Of a DNA stretch of 64,000 nucleotides, positions 43,892 through 52,890 are shown piece after piece (position 1 is the stretch's first letter; each line of letters begins with the position of its first letter). Source of the DNA: Chloroflexota bacterium (GTDB lineage: Bacteria > Chloroflexota > Anaerolineae > Aggregatilineales > J027); contig JACRBG010000055.1 of assembly GCA_016234595.1 (NCBI GenBank), positions 62,001 through 126,000 of the forward strand. Direction: 5' to 3'. The position numbers and the translations under genes were made by a program. Under the pieces are notes generated by a model that saw only the letters and a list, made by a program, of their open reading frames with translations, did no database searches and was not told the DNA's origin.

Positions 43892-45460
43892 ATGCTGAGA
43901 AAACTTCACTCGCTCGAAAGTCTTGACGCGGTCTACTCCCGGCCTAAACGCATGGCCGTGATTGATGTCGGCTCGAATAGCTTTCGCCTGATTGTAATGG
44001 ATTATGTGCCAGATACCTGCTTCCAGCTCAGTGATGAAATCCGTGAGGTCGTGCGGTTGGGATCAGGGCTTTCTGAAACCAAAGTGCTGCGGGCTTCACA
44101 GGTGGAGTTGGCTGTCAACACTATGAAGATGTATGCGGCTTTTTGCAAGGCGGCAGGCATTGACGACGTGCGGGTTTGCGCAACAGAAGCTGTCCGGTTA
44201 GCTAACAACCATAACGCCTTTTTGAATCGCGTCCGTAATGAGACAGGGCTAGAAGTACGCATTCTATCCGGCGAGGAAGAAGCCTATTATGGCTATCTTG
44301 CCGCTATGAATAGCACCACCCTGACTGATGGTTTCGCCATGGACTTGGGCGGCGGCAGTCTTGAAATCAGCCATATCCAGAACCGCCAGATGCGTGAATC
44401 GGTCAGTCTGCCATTGGGGGCCATTCGCGCCACTGAGGATTATCTGACAGGCGACCCCATTGACCCCAAATCAGCGGAGAAATTAGACAAGGCCGTGCGA
44501 AAAATGGTTGCCGAATTGGGTTGGTTTCGCGCTGGGCCGGGCCTCATGTTGATTGGGCAAGGCGGCACATTACGCAACTTAGCCCATATTGACCAGCAGT
44601 TCCAAGACTATCCGTTGGATGAACTGCATGGCTACCAGCTTTCCACCAAAGGGCTTAAACAAATTTACGAGCAATTGCTGCCTATGACAGTGCAGCAAAA
44701 ACGTCGTGTGCCCGGTATGAAAGAAGATCGGGCCGATATTACCACCGCTGGCTGTATCGTCATCCGTGCCGCAGTGGAGGCCGCAGGATTTAGTGGAATT
44801 ACGATTTGCCATCAAGGGATGCGGGAGGGTGTCTTTTACGAACACTTTTTACCGGATACTCCCGGTCATCTGTTTGAAGATGTACGGAGAGCCTCCATCT
44901 ATAACCTTGCCAACTTGTATCATTTTCAACAGTCTCATGCTGAACATGTAGCTAAACTGGCACTGCAATTATTTGACCAAATTCCAGCCGACACGATGGT
45001 CTGTACCCCCGCCGACCGCGAACTGCTGTGGGCAGCGTGCATTTTGCATGATATTGGTGTCACCGTAGATTACAACGACCATCACAAACACAGCTTTTAT
45101 CTGGTGTTGAACGCGGGTCTACCCGGCTTTAATCACCGTGAATTGGTATTGATTGCCCTTATGACCCGGTTTCATCGCAAAGGGCCAGTTACTTTAGAAC
45201 GATTTGGATCCATCTTAGAGGAGGCCGACGCCAAAAAGCTGCTGCAAATGACGGCGTGTTTGCGCTTGGCCGAACAATTAGATCGCAGCCGTGATGGGGT
45301 CGTCCATGAAGTGCGTGTTCATGTAGGAGGGCAGTTTGCCCAATTGGAATTATTGGTGGGTGGGGATGGCGTCGTAGCTGAATGGAGCGTTCTGCGTCAC
45401 GCCGATATTTTCACCAAAGCCTTTAATAAACAATTGGAGATTGTGACCACGCCGCTTTAA
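43892..45460 (+). CDS. ppx: Ppx/GppA exopolyphosphatase / pppGpp phosphatase with C-terminal HD-like domain
   Basis: This 522-residue protein has the ASKHA fold of Ppx/GppA: IDVGSNSFRLIVMD, SGEEEAYYGYLAA, MDLGGGSLE and a GQGGTLRNLA segment. The C-terminal third resembles an HD hydrolase region (CILHDIGVTVDYNDHHKHSFYLV). Such enzymes degrade polyphosphate or the alarmone pppGpp. The ATG follows GGGAG. The gene ends four bases into a convergent gene, and it closes the operon with FemAB, TPR protein and pseudokinase. Confidence 0.9.
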   Translation: MLRKLHSLESLDAVYSRPKRMAVIDVGSNSFRLIVMDYVPDTCFQLSDEIREVVRLGSGLSETKVLRASQVELAVNTMKMYAAFCKAAGIDDVRVCATEAVRLANNHNAFLNRVRNETGLEVRILSGEEEAYYGYLAAMNSTTLTDGFAMDLGGGSLEISHIQNRQMRESVSLPLGAIRATEDYLTGDPIDPKSAEKLDKAVRKMVAELGWFRAGPGLMLIGQGGTLRNLAHIDQQFQDYPLDELHGYQLSTKGLKQIYEQLLPMTVQQKRRVPGMKEDRADITTAGCIVIRAAVEAAGFSGITICHQGMREGVFYEHFLPDTPGHLFEDVRRASIYNLANLYHFQQSHAEHVAKLALQLFDQIPADTMVCTPADRELLWAACILHDIGVTVDYNDHHKHSFYLVLNAGLPGFNHRELVLIALMTRFHRKGPVTLERFGSILEEADAKKLLQMTACLRLAEQLDRSRDGVVHEVRVHVGGQFAQLELLVGGDGVVAEWSVLRHADIFTKAFNKQLEIVTTPL

Positions 45461-46119
45461 TATTGGCGAGGTGGCACTACCCCAAATTGGGTTTGCTCAA
45501 CTAGTGAATAAAATGAATGCGCCAGTTGGGCCGGGTCAGTTTCGCCCTCAGCCAGATGTTTGACATTCGCCACTTCGAAATCGGCATGGAGCTTTTCAAT
45601 TAGACTCACTTGGAAACTGGCGGGTTCAAAAGAGAATAGGGCCAGCAACGATGTATGATGCCCTCGGACAAAACACAACCACCCGCCGTTTTCGAGTTCG
45701 ATGTTACGTACTGCCGCTTGGAAAATCTCAGCCGTTGCCGAAGCATAAGCGTCAAACATAGGTGTCACTAATTCGGGCTCAACCTGAAAGTCACCAACCG
45801 TTTCAATGGGCATTCCAGAGCGGTTGCTGTAGACACTTAAGCCAATAGGCATGGATTCATAACGGCGGCGGATTTCAACGGTATCTTCACCATCAGTAAT
45901 TGCTTCGCGCCAGCCTGTCGGGTCAGATTCGGCAATCAGTTGGGCAATGAGCAGGATTTGACGCTGATAACGGTCATAGATATGTAAAAATTGGGTGCGA
46001 TTAAGTTCCCCTGCTGCAAATTCTTGGGCCACCCGTGACATTTTTTTATGCACATCACTGATAAACCCCTGTCCTCGTCGAATTTCGTCACTGCGCTGGT
46101 TCTTGTTATCTTGCAGCAT
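45457..46119 (-). CDS. Cytoplasmic protein of unknown function
   Basis: This 220-residue protein has no signal peptide or membrane segment. The N-terminal half is helical and charged (SDVHKKMSRVAQEFAAGELNRTQFLHIYDRYQRQILLIAQL); the second half is a mixed alpha-beta domain (NGGWLCFVRGHHTSLLALFSFEPA). The layout hints at a roadblock-like or heterodimeric sensor domain, but no family was recognised. It is convergent with Ppx/GppA, with stop codons overlapping, and precedes MutS2 without cotranscription evidence. Confidence 0.65.
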   Translation of the reverse strand: MLQDNKNQRSDEIRRGQGFISDVHKKMSRVAQEFAAGELNRTQFLHIYDRYQRQILLIAQLIAESDPTGWREAITDGEDTVEIRRRYESMPIGLSVYSNRSGMPIETVGDFQVEPELVTPMFDAYASATAEIFQAAVRNIELENGGWLCFVRGHHTSLLALFSFEPASFQVSLIEKLHADFEVANVKHLAEGETDPAQLAHSFYSLVEQTQFGVVPPRQY

Positions 46120-46170
46120 CTCATCATTTCCCCAACTGAGCTTGTATGGGCTGATTATAGCTCAAAACAA

Positions 46171-46206
46171 AAGCACCTCCTCAAGGTAAAAATCAAGGGA
46201 GTGCTT
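46171..46206 (-). terminator. Terminator after MutS2
   Basis: On the minus strand AAGCACTCCC pairs with GGAGGTGCTT (small bulge) and is followed by TTTGTTTTG. Confidence 0.75.
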
Positions 46207-46235
46207 AAATAAAAATAGCCTTGACACGACAGGGG

Positions 46236-48635
46236 TTAGTTTTGTGTCACTAAGTGCACAATCGTGACACCTTCACCGCCTTCTTTGTCGCTACCGCTCA
46301 TATGTTTAGATACGAGTGGATGGCGGCTGAGTTCTTCTCGGATGGCTTTACGTAAGGCGCCTGTCCCTTTGCCATGAATGACCCGGACAAATGGCAGGCC
46401 CGCCATATAAGCCGCATCCACATAACTCTCGACTTGGGGAACGGCATCTTCAATCCGACTACCCCGCAAATCCAATTCCAAGCCCGGTGATTTGCCACGA
46501 TCAAATTGAGTGCTGGGGCCGTCATACAACTCCGGCATGGCAGTGCGCTTTTCTTTCTTGCGTTCCTTAGATGAACGACGCTCTAGTTCATTTGGTTTAG
46601 CCCGAATTCGCAGCCGGCCAACCAAAACCTCAATTTCGTCAGTCCCAATTTCGGTAATCTTACCCTCAGCTTTGAGATTGGGCAGCCAAACCACTTCATC
46701 CAAACGGAATTGCTGCACCTCACCATTAGACGGTTTTTCGACAGGGTCAGGCGTTTTCAGATAATCCGCTGGGGAAACTGTGCGGGCCTGTTCCGCGATT
46801 TGGCGGATGGCATCCAATGGTTGACCTGCCCCTTCTAGCTGACGCTGCATTCGGCGGATTTCACGGCGTAAATCTTCAAGGTCGGCCTCAGCTTGTTCGC
46901 GTGCTTCGGCAAGGATTTTGCGACGCTCATGTTCGATATTTTCCACCCGATCAACCAGTTCCAGCCGCAGGTTATCAACCTCAGCCTCTTCTTCTTGCTT
47001 ACGACTAAGCAAATGGCGGATTTCGTCACGGGTTTTCTGAATCTCATCGAGCAGGTCATCCACTTTCAAGTCTTCGGTGGCGACCATCTCACGTGCCTGT
47101 TCAATGATGCCAGCCGGAAGACCCAAACGCGAAGCAATAGCTAATGCGTTAGAACGTCCGGGAATCCCCACCATTAAACGATAGGTGGGGGCTAAGGTTT
47201 CAAGATCGAACTCAACGCTGGCATTGCGTACACCGGGACGTTCATAACCAAAGGCCTTCAGTTCAGGATGGTGGGTCGTCACAATCGTTGTGACTCTACG
47301 CTCCAAGAAATGCAACAGCAGCGACCGTGCCAAAGCCGACCCTTCAGCAGGGTCAGTTCCGGCCCCCAATTCATCCAAAATCACGAGCGAACGTGAATTC
47401 GCCAATTTTAAAATCTGGATGATATTGGTCATATGGGATGAGAAGGTACTCAGCGATTGCTCAATACTTTGCTCATCGCCAATATCGGCGTAAACATCTT
47501 CAAAAACCGAAAGGGTTGTCCCATAAGCGGCTGGAACATGTAACCCACATTGGGCCATCAGAATCATGAGGCCCATAGTTTTAAGGGCGACGGTCTTACC
47601 ACCTGTGTTAGGGCCGGTGATGATAAGCATAAAGGTGTTGTCATCCAGTTCAACATCAGTTGGCACGACCTTTATCTGATTAAGCAGGGGGTGACGCGCA
47701 CCTAAGATTTTAATCGTGCCGCCGGGGTGATTTGCCATATTGGTACGGAACGGCACAAGTTGCGGTTCGTTAGCATCCAAGGCATGCGCATATTTGGCAC
47801 GAGCAAAAACCAAGTCTAGATAGGCCAGCACCTCGACGGTATGAGAAATTTTATCCGCCGACTCCCCCACCATTTCGGATAAGGCGGTGAGAATTCGGCG
47901 GATTTCGTTTTCTTCTTCAATTTGCAGTTCGCGGTAGCGATTATTGAGTTCGACTGTGGTCAATGGCTCAATAAATAAGGTCGCCCCGCTGGAACTTTGG
48001 TCGTGTACCACCCCGGGGATCCGGCCTTTGTGTTCGGCCTTCAGTGGGATGACATAGCGTCCGTTGCGCTGGGTGACAATTGGTTCTTGTAGATATTTGG
48101 CGTTGGCTTGGCTGGTGGCGATGTTGGTAATTTTACTGTGCAGGCGTTCAAAGGAAATACGTAGTTCGCGGCGGATAGTGGCAAGTTTGACGCTGGCGGA
48201 ATCAAGGATTAGACCAGCATCGTCCAATACGCGCCCTATCTCATTTTGGACAGGCGTACATTCTTCTAGGGTATCAGCAATGGCCGACAACAGCGGATAC
48301 TGGCTGCCCAATTTGCCAATGGTGCGTTTGAGATTAGTGGCACGGCGTAAAGTGCTGCGAATATTCAACAGCACTGCGGCTTCTAACACAAATCCGCGCT
48401 GACACGAGAGGGCTGCTTCGCGCACATCTGTGACCCCGCCCATATGGGTATCGGGTTTGGCAAGCAGCAACGCACGGGCTTCGGTGGTTTCACGCTGAAG
48501 TTCACGAGCCACGTTCAAGTCTGGCGTTGGCATCAGCTTCAGAGCCAATTCGCGGCTGCCTGAAAATGACGTATACTGCGCCAGTTTTTCTAGGATTTTC
48601 GGGAGTTCGAGTATATTGGCAGATTTTTCGTTCAT
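46236..48635 (-). CDS. mutS2: Endonuclease MutS2
   Basis: This 799-residue protein is full length for MutS2, which suppresses homologous recombination and, in Bacillus-like bacteria, helps clear collided ribosomes. It has the MutS core (residues 1-320), an ATPase with Walker A GPNTGGKTV and Walker B LVILDELGAGTDP, a long coiled coil and a C-terminal Smr domain (DLRGSRIEDAV, VIHGKGTGALR). No ribosome site is clear before the ATG. It stands alone with its own terminator. Confidence 0.95.
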   Translation of the reverse strand: MNEKSANILELPKILEKLAQYTSFSGSRELALKLMPTPDLNVARELQRETTEARALLLAKPDTHMGGVTDVREAALSCQRGFVLEAAVLLNIRSTLRRATNLKRTIGKLGSQYPLLSAIADTLEECTPVQNEIGRVLDDAGLILDSASVKLATIRRELRISFERLHSKITNIATSQANAKYLQEPIVTQRNGRYVIPLKAEHKGRIPGVVHDQSSSGATLFIEPLTTVELNNRYRELQIEEENEIRRILTALSEMVGESADKISHTVEVLAYLDLVFARAKYAHALDANEPQLVPFRTNMANHPGGTIKILGARHPLLNQIKVVPTDVELDDNTFMLIITGPNTGGKTVALKTMGLMILMAQCGLHVPAAYGTTLSVFEDVYADIGDEQSIEQSLSTFSSHMTNIIQILKLANSRSLVILDELGAGTDPAEGSALARSLLLHFLERRVTTIVTTHHPELKAFGYERPGVRNASVEFDLETLAPTYRLMVGIPGRSNALAIASRLGLPAGIIEQAREMVATEDLKVDDLLDEIQKTRDEIRHLLSRKQEEEAEVDNLRLELVDRVENIEHERRKILAEAREQAEADLEDLRREIRRMQRQLEGAGQPLDAIRQIAEQARTVSPADYLKTPDPVEKPSNGEVQQFRLDEVVWLPNLKAEGKITEIGTDEIEVLVGRLRIRAKPNELERRSSKERKKEKRTAMPELYDGPSTQFDRGKSPGLELDLRGSRIEDAVPQVESYVDAAYMAGLPFVRVIHGKGTGALRKAIREELSRHPLVSKHMSGSDKEGGEGVTIVHLVTQN

Positions 48636-48785
48636 AACACCATGTCTATTAAAAGCTATCGAAACGTAGTGATGGCGCAGGATGGTTCAGAAGTTATCAA
48701 TTCCTGATTGACTATAGTGAAAATCTTACCATCTGTCAATCACCTTTTGGCAAGACCCCTCCTAGCGCCACATGATTAGTCCACA

Positions 48786-50513
48786 TCATAGGGTGGCGGC
48801 AATTGCCCGCTCCTCAACATAGGCGCGGTAATTGCCCTTAAAGACGCCCATATGCCCATCCTCAAGTGACCAGATTTGAGTGGCAAGACGGTCAACCAGA
48901 TAGCGGTCATGGGTGACTAACAACACTGTGCCATCAAAACTTTCTAGCACCTCTTGGAGCGACTCTTGGGCGGCAATATCGAGATGATTAGTTGGCTCGT
49001 CCAACAGTAACAAATTTGCCCCGTCCAACGCCAAAATCGCCATCGCAAGTTTAGCGCGTTCGCCACCACTTAACATCTCGACTTTTTTAAACACATCCTC
49101 ATTGCGAAACAGAAATTTCGCTAAGTGACTCCGGGCCTCACTGATGCGCATAAACTTATGACTGATGAGTTCATCCAAGACCGTATTTTCGGGATTCAGG
49201 CTGTTATGGGCCTGCGCAAAGTAACCAATTTTGAGGCTCGCCCCAAACTCGATATGCCCGTCTAGCGGCGCTAACTGCCCCATCAAAGTACGCAGGAGCG
49301 TTGTTTTGCCCGTGCCGTTGCCACCGATAATCGCAGCACATTCGCGACGTAGTAGCACAATATCATTACTGGTAAACAAGGGTCGTTCAGGATAGCCCAC
49401 CAGCAAATCATTGGTACGCAAGACGATCTCGCCACTGCGATTGGTCGGCGTCAGGCGCATATTGAATTTGGGCAGGCGCGGGGTTGGCCTATGAATAGCC
49501 TTCACAGCTTGTTCAGCCTCCATGACGGTAAAAGGGTGAACACCGCCGATACCCAATTCTGACCATTTTGAACTCGCCAAGAAATTGACCAAACCCACTT
49601 CCTGAATCGCCACGAGGTCACGGCTGAGACGACGTAAACGCCCCACTGCCATCCCGTTGGTTGAAGCACGAACGATATTGCGCTTGATGTAATCTAATTC
49701 TTTGGCAAGGCGCTCCATTTCATGATCATACATCTTCTCGGCATATTCGATGCGTTCCTGCCGTTGTTGGGCATAGGCACTGTAATTGCCGCGATATGCT
49801 TCGATCCCAACCCGGCTCATATCCCAAATCGTGGACACAACCCGATCTAGGAAATAGCGGTCATGGCTGACAATGAGCAAGGCCCCTTCCCATGCCCGCA
49901 AACGCCCTTCTAGCCATTCAACAGCCTCAACATCTAAATGATTGGTCGGCTCGTCCAAAATGAGCAATTCAGGCTGTTCCAGCAAGAGACGCGCCAGCAA
50001 TGCACGAGTTTTCTGCCCACCACTGAGATGAGCCAGTGAAGTATCATAAAGGCTGTCGTCAAAACCTAACCCATGCAGGGTTTGCTCAATCCGTAGCTCA
50101 TAATCATAGCCCCCAGCGTGTTCGAACTCGGCTTGCAATCGCCCATATTTGTCTAACAACTCTTCGGAATAATTATCCGCCATGCGTTCTTCAAGGTCAC
50201 GCAAGCGCAATTCCAGTGACCGCAGCCCCGCAAACACAGTTAACATTTCAGAATAGACCGTATTTTCGTGGTCGGCAAAGGCTTGCATAGCCTCTTGATG
50301 CAGATAACCAATCCGCAAACCGCTAATCTTATGGATATGACCTGTCGAGGCTGGCGTAAGACCGTTGAGTACAAACAACAATGATGTTTTGCCGACACCA
50401 TTTGGTCCAACTAAGCCGATTTTGGCATTGGGTTGGATGCTAACTTCAATGCCACTAAAAATGGTAGTCGCGCCAAAACTGAGGCTCAGATTATTGGCAG
50501 ATAAGATTGGCAT
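48786..50513 (-). CDS. ABC-F family ATPase
   Basis: This 575-residue protein has two ATPase modules: Walker A GPNGVGKTSLL and GGNGTGKTTLL, signature motifs LSGGQKTRALLA and LSGGERAKLAMA, and Walker B LLILDEPTNHLD and LLLLDEPTNHLD, joined by an arm-containing linker (residues 245-320). ABC-F proteins act on the ribosome as translation factors or antibiotic-resistance factors. The ATG at 50513 follows GGGGAA. A promoter and a leader of about 290 bases are upstream. Confidence 0.92.
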   Translation of the reverse strand: MPILSANNLSLSFGATTIFSGIEVSIQPNAKIGLVGPNGVGKTSLLFVLNGLTPASTGHIHKISGLRIGYLHQEAMQAFADHENTVYSEMLTVFAGLRSLELRLRDLEERMADNYSEELLDKYGRLQAEFEHAGGYDYELRIEQTLHGLGFDDSLYDTSLAHLSGGQKTRALLARLLLEQPELLILDEPTNHLDVEAVEWLEGRLRAWEGALLIVSHDRYFLDRVVSTIWDMSRVGIEAYRGNYSAYAQQRQERIEYAEKMYDHEMERLAKELDYIKRNIVRASTNGMAVGRLRRLSRDLVAIQEVGLVNFLASSKWSELGIGGVHPFTVMEAEQAVKAIHRPTPRLPKFNMRLTPTNRSGEIVLRTNDLLVGYPERPLFTSNDIVLLRRECAAIIGGNGTGKTTLLRTLMGQLAPLDGHIEFGASLKIGYFAQAHNSLNPENTVLDELISHKFMRISEARSHLAKFLFRNEDVFKKVEMLSGGERAKLAMAILALDGANLLLLDEPTNHLDIAAQESLQEVLESFDGTVLLVTHDRYLVDRLATQIWSLEDGHMGVFKGNYRAYVEERAIAATL

Positions 50514-50795
50514 AGCAGGAATTCCCCTTTGGACAAGCATATATCAATGATTTGAAAGCCGATGCTGACGGTTTTGTTGCAAAGGGGTGCGGCACACAAA
50601 ATTGAATGTGTGGGTATTGAAATGGAAAACCAATAGCACAAGACACGTGCAGCACGATGTCAGCAGCAAAAAGTCAGCCCAAGCAGGTTAAGTTGTTGGG
50701 TTCACTTACCTTGCGACATCGGGTGACACGGGCTTGTCCTTTCCTAGCAGCGGATGAAGTCTGGGGAGGTTATAAAACCTTGCCATGACAGCCCT
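50514..50795 (-). promoter_or_regulatory. 5-prime leader of the ABC-F gene
   Basis: This non-coding leader of about 280 bases has a long-range pairing of GATGTC with GACATC and other local hairpins. Many antibiotic-inducible ABC-F genes have attenuation leaders of this size. No T-box signature or convincing leader peptide was seen. Confidence 0.4.
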
Positions 50796-50825
50796 ATTGT
50801 AGGGGATATGATGGGAGGTTGTCAA
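50796..50825 (-). promoter_or_regulatory. Strong sigma-70 type promoter of the ABC-F gene
   Basis: A perfect TTGACA (50820-50825) and TACAAT (50796-50801) are separated by 18 bases on the minus strand. It is the best canonical promoter in the window. Confidence 0.75.
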
Positions 50826-50970
50826 CTATTTTGATTTTTTTAGGGGTCAGAATAGGTCGAAAGTCGGAGGATTTGACCACCCCACCCCCTAAACTTCGGC
50901 GTCTATCGCTGGGTACAGCATTTCACTATACTATTAAAAGGATGTAGACAGAGAAAAAGGATTTGAAACT

Positions 50971-52800
50971 GTGGCCTACCTGTATATTTGTGCTGCCCCC
51001 GGTGACCAGCTACCAGCGGAACATTTGACAAGTCAATTACGTCAAATGCAACATTCGGTTTTTCTGAGTGGGCAACCACCTGTGGCATGGCAAGAAATGC
51101 AACGGCAAATCGCAGCCTGCAACATGGTCATGGTGGTTATCAGCCCTGAAGAGATTGCAACGGGCTACTGCCAGCCCCAAATTAACGAGGCGGCTCGCTT
51201 AAATAAGCCTATTCAACCCGTTGTCATGCGACCGACGGCCCAACTGCCTTTCTTGCCCGGTCAATTACCCGCTTTAGACATGACCCAAGGCATTACGCAA
51301 CCGGCGGTGGCTGCCTTACAAGCAATAACCAGCCGCATCACCCCTACCCCATCGAAAAAATCCAATCGTAATGTAGTCGCGTTGGGAGCAATGGCAGGCA
51401 TCGGCGGACTCTTCTTATTGGTTGCTTGCATCGTTGCAGCGGTTGTGCTGCTTGGGAAAGATAAGAACAAAGATAACGACAAAAGCGATCAAATTGCAGG
51501 GGATTTAACTGGGCTGACCATCGCGGCCAATGTTGAAACAAGCCAAGACCAGCAGATATGGCAAACAGCCCCGGCTCGATTTGTTTTAGCTGAAGGCGAC
51601 TCTATCCGCACGAATGCAAGCGGACAGGCCTTGTTGACCTTTTTTACGGGGGACGAAACGGAAGTCACCCCCAACACCGAGCTAAAAATTGAGGTCATGC
51701 AGGGTGAGGCCAATGGGGATAATCAGATTCAGTTAAATATATTAGTGGGCCAAATCACCAACCGTATTGACCGTACACTAAACACCAATTCACGTTATGA
51801 CGTCAAAACCCCCACCGCCGACGCTGCTGTGCGTGGGACGATTTATACCGTCAAGGTCGAGCCGATCACCGGACGTTCAACGTTTAGTGTAGAACGAGGC
51901 GTGGTCCAAGTAACCGCACAAGGGCAAACCCAAACCGCGCAGGCTGGATTTGAAATTGTGGTGGAACCGGGTCAACCACCTTCAGCCCCACGTCAATTGC
52001 CGACTCCCACCCCGGGTTTCACCACCCCGACGCCAACTGTCACGGCCAGTCCGACTGCGACCCAGCGACCAATCGTTGTGCCAACCACAGCACCTAGTGC
52101 CACCGCTGGCATTACCCCGCTGCTCACGATTACCGGGCCAGCCATTGATAGCCAATTTAAGGCAGGCGATGTGGTAACGGTGACGGGTAATGTACAAGGA
52201 ATAGCTTCTGGGCAAAGTATCTTGGTTGAGCTATTACAAACTGGGGGCGGTAATGCGATTGCTTCCAGTAATGCGGTGATAGAAACAGCCAATATTGCAA
52301 CTTTAACTCGCTGGCAGACGACCTTACCTATTCCCGCCAATATTGGGAGTGGGGTGTTACGTATTCGAGCTTCTTATCCTCAAGCAGGTCTAGCACAGGG
52401 TATCTCCATTCAAGTAACCGGGGCGGTCATTCCTACCCCTACTAATGCGCCCACGATTACTCCTATCCCAAGCCCGACATTGGCTGCGGCCTATATTCGG
52501 ATTGTGTCCCCTGCAAGTAATGAAATCGTTCCGCCGGGTAGCTTTACGTTGGTCGGCGAAGCAGGCGGTATCTTTGAAAACACCTTCACCCTGCAAATAC
52601 TCGTTAATGGGCAAATCATTGCACAATATCCTGTGACTTTTACGACCCAAGAGGTCGGTGGCAGTGGGCGCTTCTCAGTAACGATTGACAAAGTGCCCAT
52701 TCAACCCGGCACGCAGGCTCAATTATATGGGGTAGCATTTTCGGCCCGCGATGGCTCCATCCTAACGGAAACACCCCTAATTCCTGTGGTGTTTAGATAA
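50971..52800 (+). CDS. TIR-like domain, single membrane helix, FecR-type and Gmad2-like extracellular protein
   Basis: This 609-residue protein begins at a GTG after AAAGGA. Residues 1-125 are a TIR_2-like cytosolic domain (YICAAPGDQ, WQEMQRQIAACNMVMVVISPE, NKPIQPVVM); the catalytic Glu position is Gln70, so NADase activity is unlikely. A membrane helix (residues 135-161) leads to an outer FecR-type domain (ARFVLAEGDSIRTNASGQALLTF, AAVRGTIYTV), a TPTPT linker and two Ig-like segments, the last resembling Gmad2 (IRIVSPASNEIVPPGSF). It probably passes an outer signal to TIR partners inside (inference). Confidence 0.82.
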   Translation: MAYLYICAAPGDQLPAEHLTSQLRQMQHSVFLSGQPPVAWQEMQRQIAACNMVMVVISPEEIATGYCQPQINEAARLNKPIQPVVMRPTAQLPFLPGQLPALDMTQGITQPAVAALQAITSRITPTPSKKSNRNVVALGAMAGIGGLFLLVACIVAAVVLLGKDKNKDNDKSDQIAGDLTGLTIAANVETSQDQQIWQTAPARFVLAEGDSIRTNASGQALLTFFTGDETEVTPNTELKIEVMQGEANGDNQIQLNILVGQITNRIDRTLNTNSRYDVKTPTADAAVRGTIYTVKVEPITGRSTFSVERGVVQVTAQGQTQTAQAGFEIVVEPGQPPSAPRQLPTPTPGFTTPTPTVTASPTATQRPIVVPTTAPSATAGITPLLTITGPAIDSQFKAGDVVTVTGNVQGIASGQSILVELLQTGGGNAIASSNAVIETANIATLTRWQTTLPIPANIGSGVLRIRASYPQAGLAQGISIQVTGAVIPTPTNAPTITPIPSPTLAAAYIRIVSPASNEIVPPGSFTLVGEAGGIFENTFTLQILVNGQIIAQYPVTFTTQEVGGSGRFSVTIDKVPIQPGTQAQLYGVAFSARDGSILTETPLIPVVFR

Positions 52801-52890
52801 ACGCTCTCCAATAAGTCCTAGGCTCAAAGGGCAAGGTTATTGGAGAGACCCTATTGCGCGAGGTAGCGGGATTTTTATAGAATCGAGATA

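Noticed and set aside
50514-50795. T-box riboswitch in the ABC-F leader
   Set aside because: No AGGGUGG-type T-box sequence or specifier stem was found.
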